From NCBI GenBank assembly GCA_943737045.1, contig CALSFV010000499.1, positions 1 through 64,000 on the forward strand: a DNA stretch of 64,000 nucleotides, given 5' to 3'. The stretch's first letter is position 1. Every line of letters starts with the position of its first letter. Position numbers and translations under genes: made by a program. Below the pieces are notes generated by a model that saw only the letters and a program-made list of their open reading frames with translations, was not told the DNA's origin and searched no databases. Positions 51,943-63,547 of the stretch are shown one piece after another. Source of the stretch: Parapristionchus giblindavisi. Taxonomy: Eukaryota; Nematoda; Chromadorea; Rhabditida; Diplogasteridae.

Positions 51943-54346
51943 GTTCACTGTCTGAAGTTTCTTTTGAATATGCTGCAAGTGAATGAGTGGTTAGGATACT
52001 TGATGAAGGGGGCGGAGTCAAGGGAAAAGGGGGAGGAGTCAAAGGAGAATGAGAACTGCTATGGATACTAAATATAGAAGAAGAAGAAGAATCAGGGAGG
52101 AGAATGAGAATGAGAAAAGAATTATGAAATAGGAATTAACAAATAAATATTTTTAAATTGAAAAATAATGATAAGTACGCACTTTGGATTTTTTAAAGAT
52201 CTTGAGTTCTGCAGAAAAATCAATATTATAATTTTTATCAGCAATTTCAGTTACAAAAAATTATGGTGCGAAAAAAGACACAAACTGATAAATAGGAAAA
52301 CTGAATATCTGTGTGGGGTGTAGTGAACGAAAGACTGAGTAAAGTAATAGATAAAGATAAAAGATGGAGATTTATGATAAACAATGATAATAACATCTGT
52401 TTATGAAAGAAAATGAATAGAATGGAAGAAGAAGAAGAAATTAGTTGGAGAAGAAAGAAAGAAATGTTATTCATTTGTGAAGTAGACGAAGACCCTTAAC
52501 GAATGAAGAATAAGAGAAGAAAAGAGATAGAAATCACTTTTAGACTTCTTATTGTAAATAGAGACTTATTTGAAGAGGTACGTGAGTTTATTGGAAAGAT
52601 ATGAAAAGAGTCATGAAATATGTTCCTCCGTCTCTCCCTCTCCCTCTACCTTTCTCCCTCTCCCTCTCTCCCTCTCCCTCTCTCCCTCTCCCTCTCTCTT
52701 CCTCCCTTCTTCTCCCACTCGTCTCTTGATTCCTTTCTGACGTCATGTCCCCTAGAAGCAATGATATCAAAGAAAGAAGAAGAAGACTAAGATAGTCTTC
52801 TTCTTCTCTTCTAACAATTGAAGTAGTCTCAATGAATAGACAATTGTTCCTTTTCTTTCGTCATTTCTCCACCCTCAACTTTCCCACTTCTATTTATACT
52901 TTCAGTACTAAATATAAATAGAAGAAGGGGGCAATAAAAGGATTCTAGACCAAATGACGTAGATATTCAATTGTAAAGAACGGAGAATGAAAAGGAGGAT
53001 GAAACTAATATCTTTCATCTTTCAAAGAAGTTTATTACTCAAAGGATTCAGTCTAAATGAATTAAAGTTCTTTATTCGGAATGCAGCAAATAAAGAAGTA
53101 TTAAAGTTCTATTCTTATTCTTATTTATATTCTAGTCAACGTACTACTTTCAACTATAAATATAACATATATATTAGTATGGATAATCTCTTTTTCCTTT
53201 GACATCCATTCCTTTTCTCGAATGTTCTCTTTTGATCTATTTAAAGAGAAAGAAAAGACTACGGTCTTCATCTTATTTACTATTTCTCTATTTTTATTCT
53301 AAAAGAATGTGATTATCAAATAACATTTGTCTTTGATTTCTTCAATTCGAATACTGAATCTCATGAAAGGGAATGAAATGTCATTGTCTTCATCTCAATG
53401 ATGAGATTCTGTCCATTGATACAATATAGTACATTCATTCTATTGGAAACCATTGTTATTGTGAACAACCATGACATATCCTCCCTCTCTCTCTCTCTCT
53501 TTACGTGGGTTGACATTTCAAATTTAGAGAACCTTGCTACTGCATCATTAAGCCTACCGAAATAGTCTTCTTTTTTATCGTTAGAAGCACCACAATAGTC
53601 ATACTATCATATATAGTCTCCATCTATCATGAATTGCCATACTTCACAGAATACTTTAATAAAGTGTTCTTCTCACTACCAAAGTATTCAGCATTCTATT
53701 TCCTCTCTTAGACTGTAGATTAGAGATATAAATAAATGAATAGTACTTATGGAGAGATTAAGGTACATTGAATTGGTTTGCGTAGACAGAGAGAAAAGGG
53801 AGGAGGTGGACGAATAAATGGAATTATCCTATCTACGGAATACTGATGAGGTCACTAAGTGAATGAACCTATATGGAAATATAGTCTATATAGATAGAGA
53901 TAGATTTAATATGTATAAGAAGTCATAAAGGATCATCATAATGGTTCCACTTTTATTTTTTCATTATATTAATAGATGACATTTGCATAATAATTTCAAT
54001 TAGTTTCTATTGCCTCCCACTCTTCTTTAATGGAATATGTCTACTATTCCCTCTTTAGACATATGAATGTCGACGAATTAGTAGGGGAAGAAGGAGAAGG
54101 AGAGGGAGAAAAAAGGAGAGGGAGAGGGAGAGAAAAGGGAGAGGGAGAGAAAAAGGGAGAGGGAGAGGGGGTGGAAGGGGTTATGGATGACCACATCTAT
54201 ATATAGACATGTCTCATGTGAGACTAATATATGTCATTTCCTGTGTAAGAGTGAAGATTCATTCATTATCATCATCACGAGAACATTATCATATCAATCA
54301 TAGTCTAAGTATACGGTAGAAACTATAGATAGATCATAATCAGTAA
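51943..54346. other. Gene-poor region with purine-rich repeats
   Basis: Contains CCCTCT-type repeats at 52630-52705, a CT run near 53485, and GGGAGA-type repeats at 54090-54170. A 71-codon plus-strand frame at 52987-53202 lacks motifs. No supported gene. Confidence 0.45.
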
Positions 54347-54694
54347 ATGGATAAAACGTTAGTGTTTATCTAATCTTCTAATGATATCATCGATGAATCA
54401 ATCAATAATCATTCAATTCTTATTCCATTTCTCTTTGAATAATAGGACTAATTATTATTTATTAGAGTTTGCACAGTTGATGATATTGTAGATTGTTCAA
54501 AGATTAAATTAGACGAATATAATTTATCTATTAGAAACATGGGAATGATGGTATATAGCAAAATCTTAGGAATATTCACAATCTCAACAAATTACACACA
54601 GACACAAACTAATCAACATACAGTACTCTAATCAATCGATATTCTCACCAATCGATCGATAATTCCATTTCAGTCATTTGAGGGCATTACCTGA
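54347..54694 (+). CDS. Possible small protein, three exons
   Basis: Exons 54347-54357, 54466-54550 and 54674-54694 join in phase to give 38 residues, with a protein-like middle (VCTVDDIVDCSKIKLDEYNL). Splice sites are standard (GTTAGT/ATTAG, GTATAT/TTTCAG). Its last exon overlaps, antisense, the last exon of the acetyl-CoA hydrolase gene within a palindromic segment, so one of the two models may be wrong. No family recognised. Confidence 0.25.
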
Positions 54695-57600
54695 AATGGG
54701 GAGAATAAATAATTCATGAATGTCTACTTCCATATTTCATCTGTTGTCACATTTAAATTTATGAGTATGGAGACACGATCAAAATATACTATCAAGATAC
54801 AAATAATATAATAAATTATAAAAGGAAAAAGATATTCGTATTCATTATGATGACTGTACTGTATATGACATTTATATTCATTTAGATATATACAGATAGT
54901 AGCAGTGACTATGCCATTTACATCCAAAAACACTATATGCAAGCTGCTTTTCTACAATAACAACTACATATAGATTACAGTATCTGAATGACCAATGTAC
55001 AGTATACTTTGACTCTATCAATCAATAAAAGTACAGTATACCTTGATTCTATTAATCAATAAAAGTACAGTATACCTAGACTCTATCAATCAATAAAAGT
55101 ACTGTATACCTTGATTCTATCAATCAATAAAAGTACAGTATACCTTCACTCTATCAATCAATAAAAATACAGTATACCTTCATTCTTTTAATCAATAAAA
55201 GTACAGTATACCTAGACTCTATCAATCAATAAAAGTACAGTATACCTAGACTCTATCAATCAATAAAAGTACTGTATACCTTGATTCTATCAATCAATAA
55301 AAGTACAGTATACCTTGAATCTCTCAAATGCTTCTTTCTCTAATCGTTCTCTATGAGAGGGATGAGCTATACGAATTAGATCATAGGCACGTTGACGAAT
55401 ATTTCGACCCCATAGATTAGCAATTCCTGAAATCAATCAATAATTAATAGTTTAATCGATGACTACCGTATCTCCTTTCAACTTGGACAATGAATAATCT
55501 TACCGTATTCAGTGACAACATAGTGAACATGACCTCGTGAAGTCACTACACCAGCACCCTTAATCAATAAATGATATGAGTGGGTGGATAGATATGATAG
55601 ATGATGTCAATAAAAGAGAAGCCAATCATTCATTCATTCATTCATTCATTCATTCTTATAGAGTAAATAACAGAAGGAGATCATAGATGAAATGAATCTA
55701 TTAAATAATGAAGAAAAACATTCATATCATGTTACAGTACTTTACCTATTATTAATAATAATCATTGAACCATAATGGATTTACTTATAAATAGATAGTT
55801 GTCAATGACATACCGTTTTAAATATAGAATACTTTATTTAATTAAATAGTCGTATTCTAACCGGTCTTAAAGTAGATACAATCTTTGATTCTCCAGTCTT
55901 CTTAGCTGTTGATGGGGCAGCTAGTACAGCCTTACCCAAACCATCATCTGATATTGATGATCCATAGATGAAATCAAGCTGACATAGAACCGTTATCAAT
56001 CAATCGATAATAAATTATGTCTACAGTACCTGTCCACCGAATCCAGACAAGAGTCGCATTCCAATCGAATCGGAGCATACTGTAATCGATTATCGATCAT
56101 TAGATGAATGTACAGTAATCTCTGATGATCTACCTTGTCCAGTAATATCGATTTCTACGAAAGAATTGATAGCTATCATTTGTCTTTGAGCGGCGATAAC
56201 TCGAGGATCATTCGTCCATCTGCAATATATATATTTAATAATAAATCATATAATTAAAAAATATTCAAATATCCTTACTCTACTCCTGCAAAATGTACAA
56301 GAGGATTGTTATCGAGGAATTTGTACAATTTATTCGTCCCATATGCAAATGACGTCACAATCTTACCGGGCATCGTTGTCTATAATCAATCAATAGATTA
56401 CGATTACCGTAATCTCTCAGTATACGGTACCTTCAATCGATTAGTAATAATGTTCTTCTCAACAAGATTAACAATACCATCAGATATCATCTCAGTATGT
56501 ATTCCAATATCAGAATGAGAAGAAAGAGCACTGAGTGTACAATCAGGAACATCTCCGACTCCTGCTAAGAATAGACTATATATAGATCCATTGATATCAT
56601 TCTATTCTCTCTTCAATGCAAGTCTCTCTATCACATATTCATGAAATAGACAATCCATTTGTCTTCTAATCGTGACGTCACGATGAGTCTATCCCTGTGA
56701 CGTCACATCTGGTAAAGAAATGGTTTGTCTATTTCGTAAATCACACATCTCTTATCATATCTAATCGACATTCATCATTAGAATAGTCATCCCAATGTCC
56801 TTCAATCTAATTGCCCTCTATTGTAGTTTATTCCTCTTTTTCAGCATAGCTTCTTCTTCATCTCTTCATCATCATCATTATTCAAGTACAACTCCTCTTC
56901 TACTTCTACTTCTTCTTCCATCGTAAACACTCCATATATTACTTGTAAGAAGAGTATGGATGCATTCAAGTGAATATCTTCACTTCCGATGAAGAAATGA
57001 ATCAAATGGTGTCATGATGGAGATGAAGATATGAAGAAGATAAGAGGGATAGACTAAGATTAGACAGAAGTCATCTATATATGGTAAGAGATGAATGAAT
57101 AGATTGAGTCATCTAAGCAATCATTAATGACTCATTCATCTCTTCATCTTTCAATGGATAAGATATCCATTACTCTATTACTCATTCATTTCCTTCCATT
57201 CTATACATACTCTATATATAGATCTACACATATGACACTCATATGAATAGTAAATATCATCATCGTTACAATGAAATAGACGAACATCCACGACATATAT
57301 AATGAATAGATCTATTCATGTATACCCCTCTATATCACCCGTCTAGACACTTCCCAATCTTGTCTACTTCAACTTTAAATTCATTCACAGGTGTTAAAGA
57401 GTTAATAAGAGATTGTGTACCCAATTGTAGTGTTGATCCATTATCGATTAGATTCTCAGCAATCAATGTTCCAATCTTCTCTTCAACATCCCCTGATCCT
57501 TTTCCGATCCTACAATGAATATAGACGGTTACTGTAGAATATTCTAATGATTAGAATAGATTATCCCTATACTTCCGTCACATTTTCATATCAGATAAAC

Positions 57601-59166
57601 CAGGCAGATTAGTGTTTCCGTCATACCATTAGTTAGTTATGGTTAGCGCCATACGTGGTCGGGCATTGCCGCTGGAAATGAAAATCGGGGGGTCGGACGC
57701 AAAAATCGGGGGGTCGTAAGCAAAAAATGGAGCATTTATACGTCATTTTGAGTGATTTTTTTGGAAAATCGGGGGGTCGAGTCCCAAAAATCGGGGGTGT
57801 GTTGCCGCTAGCGGCAGTGGTGCCCACGTATGGTTAGCGCATCAGAATTCAAGAACCAAGGCTAAATTTAGATTATAACCATATCTACAGAAGACAAATG
57901 CGTAACACAACTGAACAAAAGAATGGGATAATTATGTGAAAGAAGACTTTTGCTATATCCATATCGATAATATAATTAGAGAAAAAGAAAATTAAAATAA
58001 ATAAAATCTAATAAAAGATAAATTGTACTTACTTTCTTTCATAAATATGATGAGAATCATCTCTAACAAGAGCATGGAAGTGTGATGAATGAATCAATGA
58101 TTCTCCATGTGTACGAGGCATATTTGATGTCACTAATCCTATCACTTTTGGTGACATTGTAACTGCTGATCTATAATCAATACCATATCATACGGTAATT
58201 ATCTTTTAGGGAATATCCAATCAATAAACTAGGGACTACATACCGTACACAATCGACTGATACTCCAAGTGTACAGAATCCTCTCTCATCTGGAGGTGAA
58301 ACCTGAATCGGGGAGAGAAGATTACGGTATGAATGATCTAATCGATAATTGATACCGTAACGAAAGCAGCATCGAGAGGAATCCTCTTACGATAGAACAA
58401 CTTGGCTACATCAGTAAGAAAAACAGGAACAAAGTCGACACGACCTGGTGGATTACAGTTTCATACATAGAATGACTCCAATATCTTTTACGACGAAATC
58501 AATGCATTAGAATCAACTTTCATGTAGTCATCATTCATTCGCTAACCAGTCTACCATTATCTCATATAATAAAAATGAATATAAACCTGCATTAGCATCC
58601 TTATTTTGTCCTCCTCCAAGAAAGAGAGCATTCGAACGAACACGATCTATAATCAATCAATAATCTCAAATAATCAATCAATATCTACCGTACTTTGACT
58701 CTTTTCATTACTCCATGGATTCTCTCCGTGAAGATGAATGTGATGCAACTTGATACTGTAACAAAAACCTTATTGATTGATTAGACAAGAAAAGAAACAA
58801 CAACAGTACTCTCAAAAGCTACCGTACCCCTTAAGATCTCTCCTCTCTGATTCCTTATGTAGACCAACAAGCAAAGGAGTAGGAGATGAAGCTGAACCAC
58901 CCACGAAGATATTATCACCTATAATCAATCCATCAATCGATAATTGATGTATCAAATTGACAGATACCGTACCACTCTTTATATCTCCTAGTGCCTCTTC
59001 TACACTAACGTACTTGACTTCTCGATTGTGAATCGGATACGATACCTGAAGCGATATTGATCATCGATTGAATCGATTGATTCATTCATACTTCTCTTAA
59101 TCGGTGAAATTGATGTTGAGTCCTTCTTGATTGAATTGTAGTCAATCGACGAAGTAGAACAACCAT
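54670..59166 (-). CDS. Acetyl-CoA hydrolase / acetate CoA-transferase (ACH1 type), 17 exons
   Basis: Exons 5' to 3': 59166-59092, 59045-58973, 58918-58828, 58755-58694, 58646-58587, 58444-58362, 58302-58244, 58170-58033, 57509-57421, 56564-56431, 56379-56279, 56219-56134, 56079-56030, 55978-55862, 55558-55504, 55426-55314, 54690-54670; phases agree, 468 residues, the usual length. The N-terminus (VVLLRRLTTIQSRRTQHQF) is a mitochondrial presequence. Motifs: GGSASSPTPLL, HLHGENPWS, FCTLGVSVDC, NMPRTHGE, GVGDVPDCTLSAL, GIHTEMISDG, VEWTNDPRVIA, and INSFVEIDITGQ with the expected catalytic Glu; C-terminal HYVVTEYGIANLWGRNIRQRA. Transfers or hydrolyses acetyl-CoA in mitochondria. The start follows GATCAATCAG (trans-splice-like). 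The last intron holds a tandem repeat; the short terminal exon is less certain. Confidence 0.92.
54995..55325. repeat. Tandem array, about nine copies of an approximately 34-bp unit
   Basis: Each unit contains TCAATCAATAAAAGTAC followed by AGTATACCT(T/A)(G/C)A and CTCT/TTCTA variants. Lies wholly in the last intron of the acetyl-CoA hydrolase gene. Each unit, read on the minus strand, begins with GGTATAC like the true donor at 55313, so the array multiplies donor-like sequence. Confidence 0.9.
57649..57833. mobile_element. 185-bp MITE with approximately 24-bp inverted ends and TTAGCG duplication
   Basis: Left end CCATACGTGG..GCATTGCCGCT and right end AGCGGCAGTGG..CCACGTATGG are imperfect inverted repeats. 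The hexamer TTAGCG directly flanks both sides (57643-57648, 57834-57839); an 8-base duplication is possible because GG is shared. Interior holds four copies of an AAATCGGGGGGTCG-like motif with G-runs. Located in intron 8 of the acetyl-CoA hydrolase gene. The 6-8 bp duplication would suit a hAT-like or related source. Confidence 0.65.
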
Positions 59167-59176
59167 CTGATTGATC

Positions 59177-60600
59177 AAAAGATCAAGACATCAATATAGA
59201 GATAAACAGGGCAAGGAACAGTGAAGATAAGCACGTTAAATCTATGTGATCACGGTCAAGGAAAGAACAATAAAAGAGAAGAGTATGAGAGAGATGAAAA
59301 GAGAAGGAGGAATGATGAACTATAGAGATAAACAACAAGGAAATGAGATAAAGAAGCAATTGATATTCCTTCTTGTGTATCACTTAATACATCATCAATC
59401 AATAATGAATGATCATCATTCAATAATATCTCTCTCTATATATATCTCGTGTCACAATCAATCAGTGTTCAGTGTCCACTGTTCACTTCCTTCTCTAATC
59501 TAAATGAGACGAATGAATATCACAAGATAAGAAGAGCATATAGAACTATCACAATTCACCCACATGCTCAATAGATATATCAATAGATATGTTCAATAGA
59601 TAGGGTAATAAAATACTTAATTTGTATCGTTTTAAGTAATCAGTAATTGAAACTGAGTGATATTTAGAGTTGCCGAAGGATAGACCACTAGAACAAGGTA
59701 CATACTACTGATAAGTGTAATAAAGACAGAGAGAATAATAGATAGATTATATAGTAATAATACCACATAGATAGATAATAAACATCGAAGTTGATAAGAA
59801 TATCAAAACGATTGATTGATTACTTCCATTCATTCATTCATAAATAATATTTATTTCTCTCTTAAGGGAATCTGGCACATATAATATGTGTAATCATAAT
59901 CGATAATAGAAAAAAATCGAATCAAAAGTAGAATAATTCAAAAAAAGAGAAATGTATGAGGAATCTTTGATATGATTATGAATGAGAATGAAGAAATACT
60001 TGTGATGATGGTGGAAACCCGATTATTGATTAATTGATTGATTATTTCCACCAGGGAACAAATATCGATTGATTGAAATGAATAAACAATATCAAAGTCA
60101 TCCATCAAGGAAACAAACAACATTAATTTAGACTTACAATAACAATATCATCTAACAAAATCGAATGGAAAGAATATACCGTATTAAGAATGAGGTAGAA
60201 TATAATCAGATTCAGAATCAATAAAAAGAATGGTTATTCAAGGATATATAATATGATATAGTTATGAACGTTTCCAATAGAATACAGTACCCAATATGAA
60301 TAGTGATGATGTTACTCCAGCTGTCCTGAATATCAATCAATAATGTTATATTTGAATCAATATTGATATGTAAGAGTAGATCAATTGATCATCTTCACAT
60401 GGGTACATAATGTCCTATACGAAGACATAGAGATGAATAAATACGAAACAAACCATAATGCAATAGTTCCAGCGTTATCATCGTTGCATAGTGCATAGCC
60501 TATTGCATATTAGATCTCATTGATTACCTAAGTACACCGGTTAATCATATTATCATTGTGCAGAATCATGCAGGCACCAACAAAGAAGGAATACAATTAG
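59177..60600. other. Intergenic region upstream of acetyl-CoA hydrolase
   Basis: AT-rich, no supported gene; contains the presumed promoter of the minus-strand hydrolase gene. Composition changes to GC-richer sequence at about 60540. Confidence 0.45.
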
Positions 60601-61194
60601 GAATGAAATGAGGGCCTATATAAGGCCCCTTATCCCTTTCACCTATGTCCTCTGGCCTCACCGGCCTATCCCGTCTACCCCTCCTTGCTCTCTCTCTTAA
60701 GTCCCTCACATGGGCACCCGATAAACTTGCTATAAGGCAACTATCTAGTATCGTACACAGCAATAAACAACTGGCGACCAGGACTCACGCCTTTTTTGCT
60801 AAGTACTGCATACTTAAGAAGCTTGGTCATAGAACCACGAGCTTACGAGAGAAAGCGCTAACCGGCAAAAACCGAGGCCTATTGGCTAAGCCCGTGCCTT
60901 CGTGCCGGGAACCTCATGGTCTATTGTATAAGAGAATGTTAAACAATTCTTGACCATCAGGGGCGTAGCAAACGGAGCCATCTGGCCCACAACCAGACTG
61001 CAAATCTGTCTGAGTACGGAAACTCCGTAACAAATATGATAGGCAATACGAATAGCAGGAACAACCTGAACATCAATTCTTGCCAAGAAGTGGGATTCGC
61101 GGTACCACGGAATGGCAGAGATTCAACATGGCTTCTCAGCAGTTTGACCTTGGGCTGGACTTGATCAACCCTGCCAACCTTGGTCACAGTTCAA

Positions 61195-61345
61195 AACCAC
61201 GGTCACTCCGTACAGTACGAACTGGATACTGACAACGCCATGTTTAACAAGACTTCTTGAAACGATTGGAAGCCTAAGCTATGCAAGGTCTCACAGACAG
61301 CGTCAGCTAGCAACGGCGCCAAGATCGTTTTTCAAAGTGTCTGTC
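61195..61345 (+). pseudogene. Retrotransposon protease remnant
   Basis: Reads HSVQYELDTDNAMFNK, then WKPKLCKV and ASNGAKIVFQSV across a stop. Matches the gypsy retropepsin pattern in which the catalytic D-T-G follows a Leu; here the Gly is replaced by Asp, so the active site is lost. Confidence 0.55.
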
Positions 61346-61929
61346 GAGTTCGTATGCGCCTAAATAAAATTTAACACACCAGAGACCCTGTTCGACCTCC
61401 AGGTCCTAAAAATTTCTTCATGAGACAACCCTCACAATATACGTTGTGGGGAGGGATTTAATCCTCGCTCGTGGCAAGGACATGGAACCTTACCTAATGG
61501 GACACCCATGACATGAATTGAGTCAGCATGATTCAGCGAGGAGCAAGCTTGATACATTGCTCAAGGCCAACGCTGACCTGTCCGAAAATGAACTGGGCAA
61601 GTTTCATTAACAGGCTGGACTCATATTCTAGGTGGTAAACCCGACCGGTTTTCCGGAAAGCCGGGCCGGTACCCATGTACCTGGGTGGTGACAGCCATTT
61701 GGAAGGATGGTTGTCGAACAGTAAGGGTTGGCTCCATTGAGCAGACAAAATGTAGGTCAACCCCGGCAAATGCGCCGAAACCAGTAGGGAGATTCGGAAC
61801 AAGTGGTTATCAAACAAACGTCGAATCCAATCTTGGATATGAACGTTACCGCTATCGAATTAACCTTCCCATCTCTCCAATGACGGAGAAAGAACTCCGA
61901 AGTAGATCTATAAGATACCTACCAGAATG

Positions 61930-62222
61930 GAGTTGAGCGACGAGGCGGATAAATATCCAGTCAACACGCTGTGTGTGTCTGTGGACAAGGGCTTTTAGCC
62001 TGCACAAATCGTGTTGCTACACTCATGGACTGCCATAAGGAGAGTCTGGGTTACTCCAGACGCTCTTCGTAAGACATGGTAGAGAGCATGCCATCAGTGT
62101 AAGATATAAGAGGCTTCTGTTCGAATTAGCCCCCGCCCCAGCCATTCCTAAAGACCCTGGAAGAGTCTGCGGCTGGTATCGAGGAATGTGGTGATCGACC
62201 TCGATGACGTCACTACAACCGC
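61930..62222 (+). pseudogene. Reverse transcriptase remnant
   Basis: LSDEADKYPVNTLCVSVDKGF-like start of the palm region, followed after stops by VVIDLDDVTT, the altered counterpart of the YxDD catalytic box. Multiple stops and frame changes. Not functional. Confidence 0.5.
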
Positions 62223-62989
62223 ACCACATATAACGAGCATAGCTCGGTAGCCAAGGTGCTGGTAGTTGCGAAGGATTTAATCAGAATTTTGGTCCGTCTA
62301 GTGAGTAACGAACGAGACAAAACCCGAGAAGGTGACGCTTTAATAAAAGGCCATCACCGGGAGGTCTTTAAACAGGTCGTAAACAAGTATCAACCAACTT
62401 AACTTAAGTTGGATACGAAATTACGAAAGTCCGATCCAAATCTCCGAATACTACATTCGAGACCCTCAAACAATGGGTTTGATCAGACTGAACGTTAACT
62501 CACTACGTCAGAAGCACGACTGGCCAATCAATGATCCTTCGCAAATTGATGCATCTGATTAAGGCCATGGAGCCATAAGATAGCATCAAGATCCGAATGG
62601 GACGAACAGACCATAGGATCTGCGTCCAAATCACTGACAAGGTGAATATTATAACCAATTAAATTTGGAGTGTAGAGGTTAAACGGCTAAACCACTGTTC
62701 CTCACACAATCAGATCACCAACCTTGATCAGGATTTTCGTTTCCTAAGCTTCTATTCCAATAGTTGCGCAACGCCGACTCAACATCCTGAGCACGGTTAA
62801 TGGAATAACATTCGGAACATTCTGAATGTAAACGGACGGTTTGTCGCGACTCCGTTTTGAAGCAGTCCCAGACTGTAGCTAGGAATCGAAGACGCTTGAT
62901 GTCAGAAACTGACACACATTCATCAGTAGTAATGAATGAATTAAAGCGACTAAGGATGACCCTATCCTTATACACAGGCAAACCTAGGG

Positions 62990-63147
62990 ATGAGGTGCTG
63001 ACCATCCCACTCAGGAAAGCCCTACAAGGTGCGACAAGAAGAGTTAACCGTATCATGTGGTTACCACGATGGAAACATCGCTTTGTCGTTCCTAAGGTGT
63101 TGCAACTGCGCATCTTAAAATTGATCCATGAGAACCATTCGGAATAG
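62990..63147 (+). pseudogene. Integrase zinc-binding remnant
   Basis: Segment ending FVVPKVLQLRILKLIHENHSE matches the pattern (R/K)-hxVP-x-L-x6-L-x2-x-H-x3-H of the gypsy integrase H2C2 region. A stop follows the second His region. The frame is open from 62857. Confidence 0.6.
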
Positions 63148-63355
63148 AGCCCATGAAGACACTCACACGATTCCGTTTCTTGTTTTCCCACCATGGACAG
63201 AATGATTTAGCTAATGGCAACGTCGTGTAAGACCTATGCAGAGATAGGCAATAAACCGACAAAAGCCCACTACATAGCTGGGAAGTGCCGAAAGCACCGT
63301 GGAAAAGGCGACATATAGATGTTTGTGAACCATTCCATCACTCCATGTAGTAATC

Positions 63356-63547
63356 ATGGTCGACGCAAAGTCAAAACGTTCAGGAATGCTCAAACTGAAA
63401 CAACTACGGTATTCGCCACCGCTAAAAAAAAAAAACTTATGGAATCTGCTATTCACGGTCCTTCCCGAACACATTGGGAGTGGTAACGGCCCCCGGCTGG
63501 CATCAAGTGAATTCGAGAAATTCCTTACAAAGCCCGATAACCAATGA
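63356..63547 (+). pseudogene. Integrase catalytic-core remnant
   Basis: VDAKSKRSGM and IGSGNGPRLASSEFEKF correspond to the first and second acidic blocks of the gypsy DDE integrase core (consensus VDAxSK... and SDNGxxFxSxEFxxF). The second catalytic Asp is lost (GSGNG). Confidence 0.65.

Noticed and set aside
54724..54942. 72-residue frame as an alternative last exon of acetyl-CoA hydrolase
   Set aside because: It would add a long unrelated tail; the short exon at 54690-54670 with a canonical TTTCAG gives the usual family length.
54995..55325. Direct repeats considered as a CRISPR array
   Set aside because: Head-to-tail tandem units with no spacers in an animal intron.
62715..63194. 159-residue antisense frame
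   Set aside because: It is opposite to recognisable integrase text on the plus strand and has no motif of its own.
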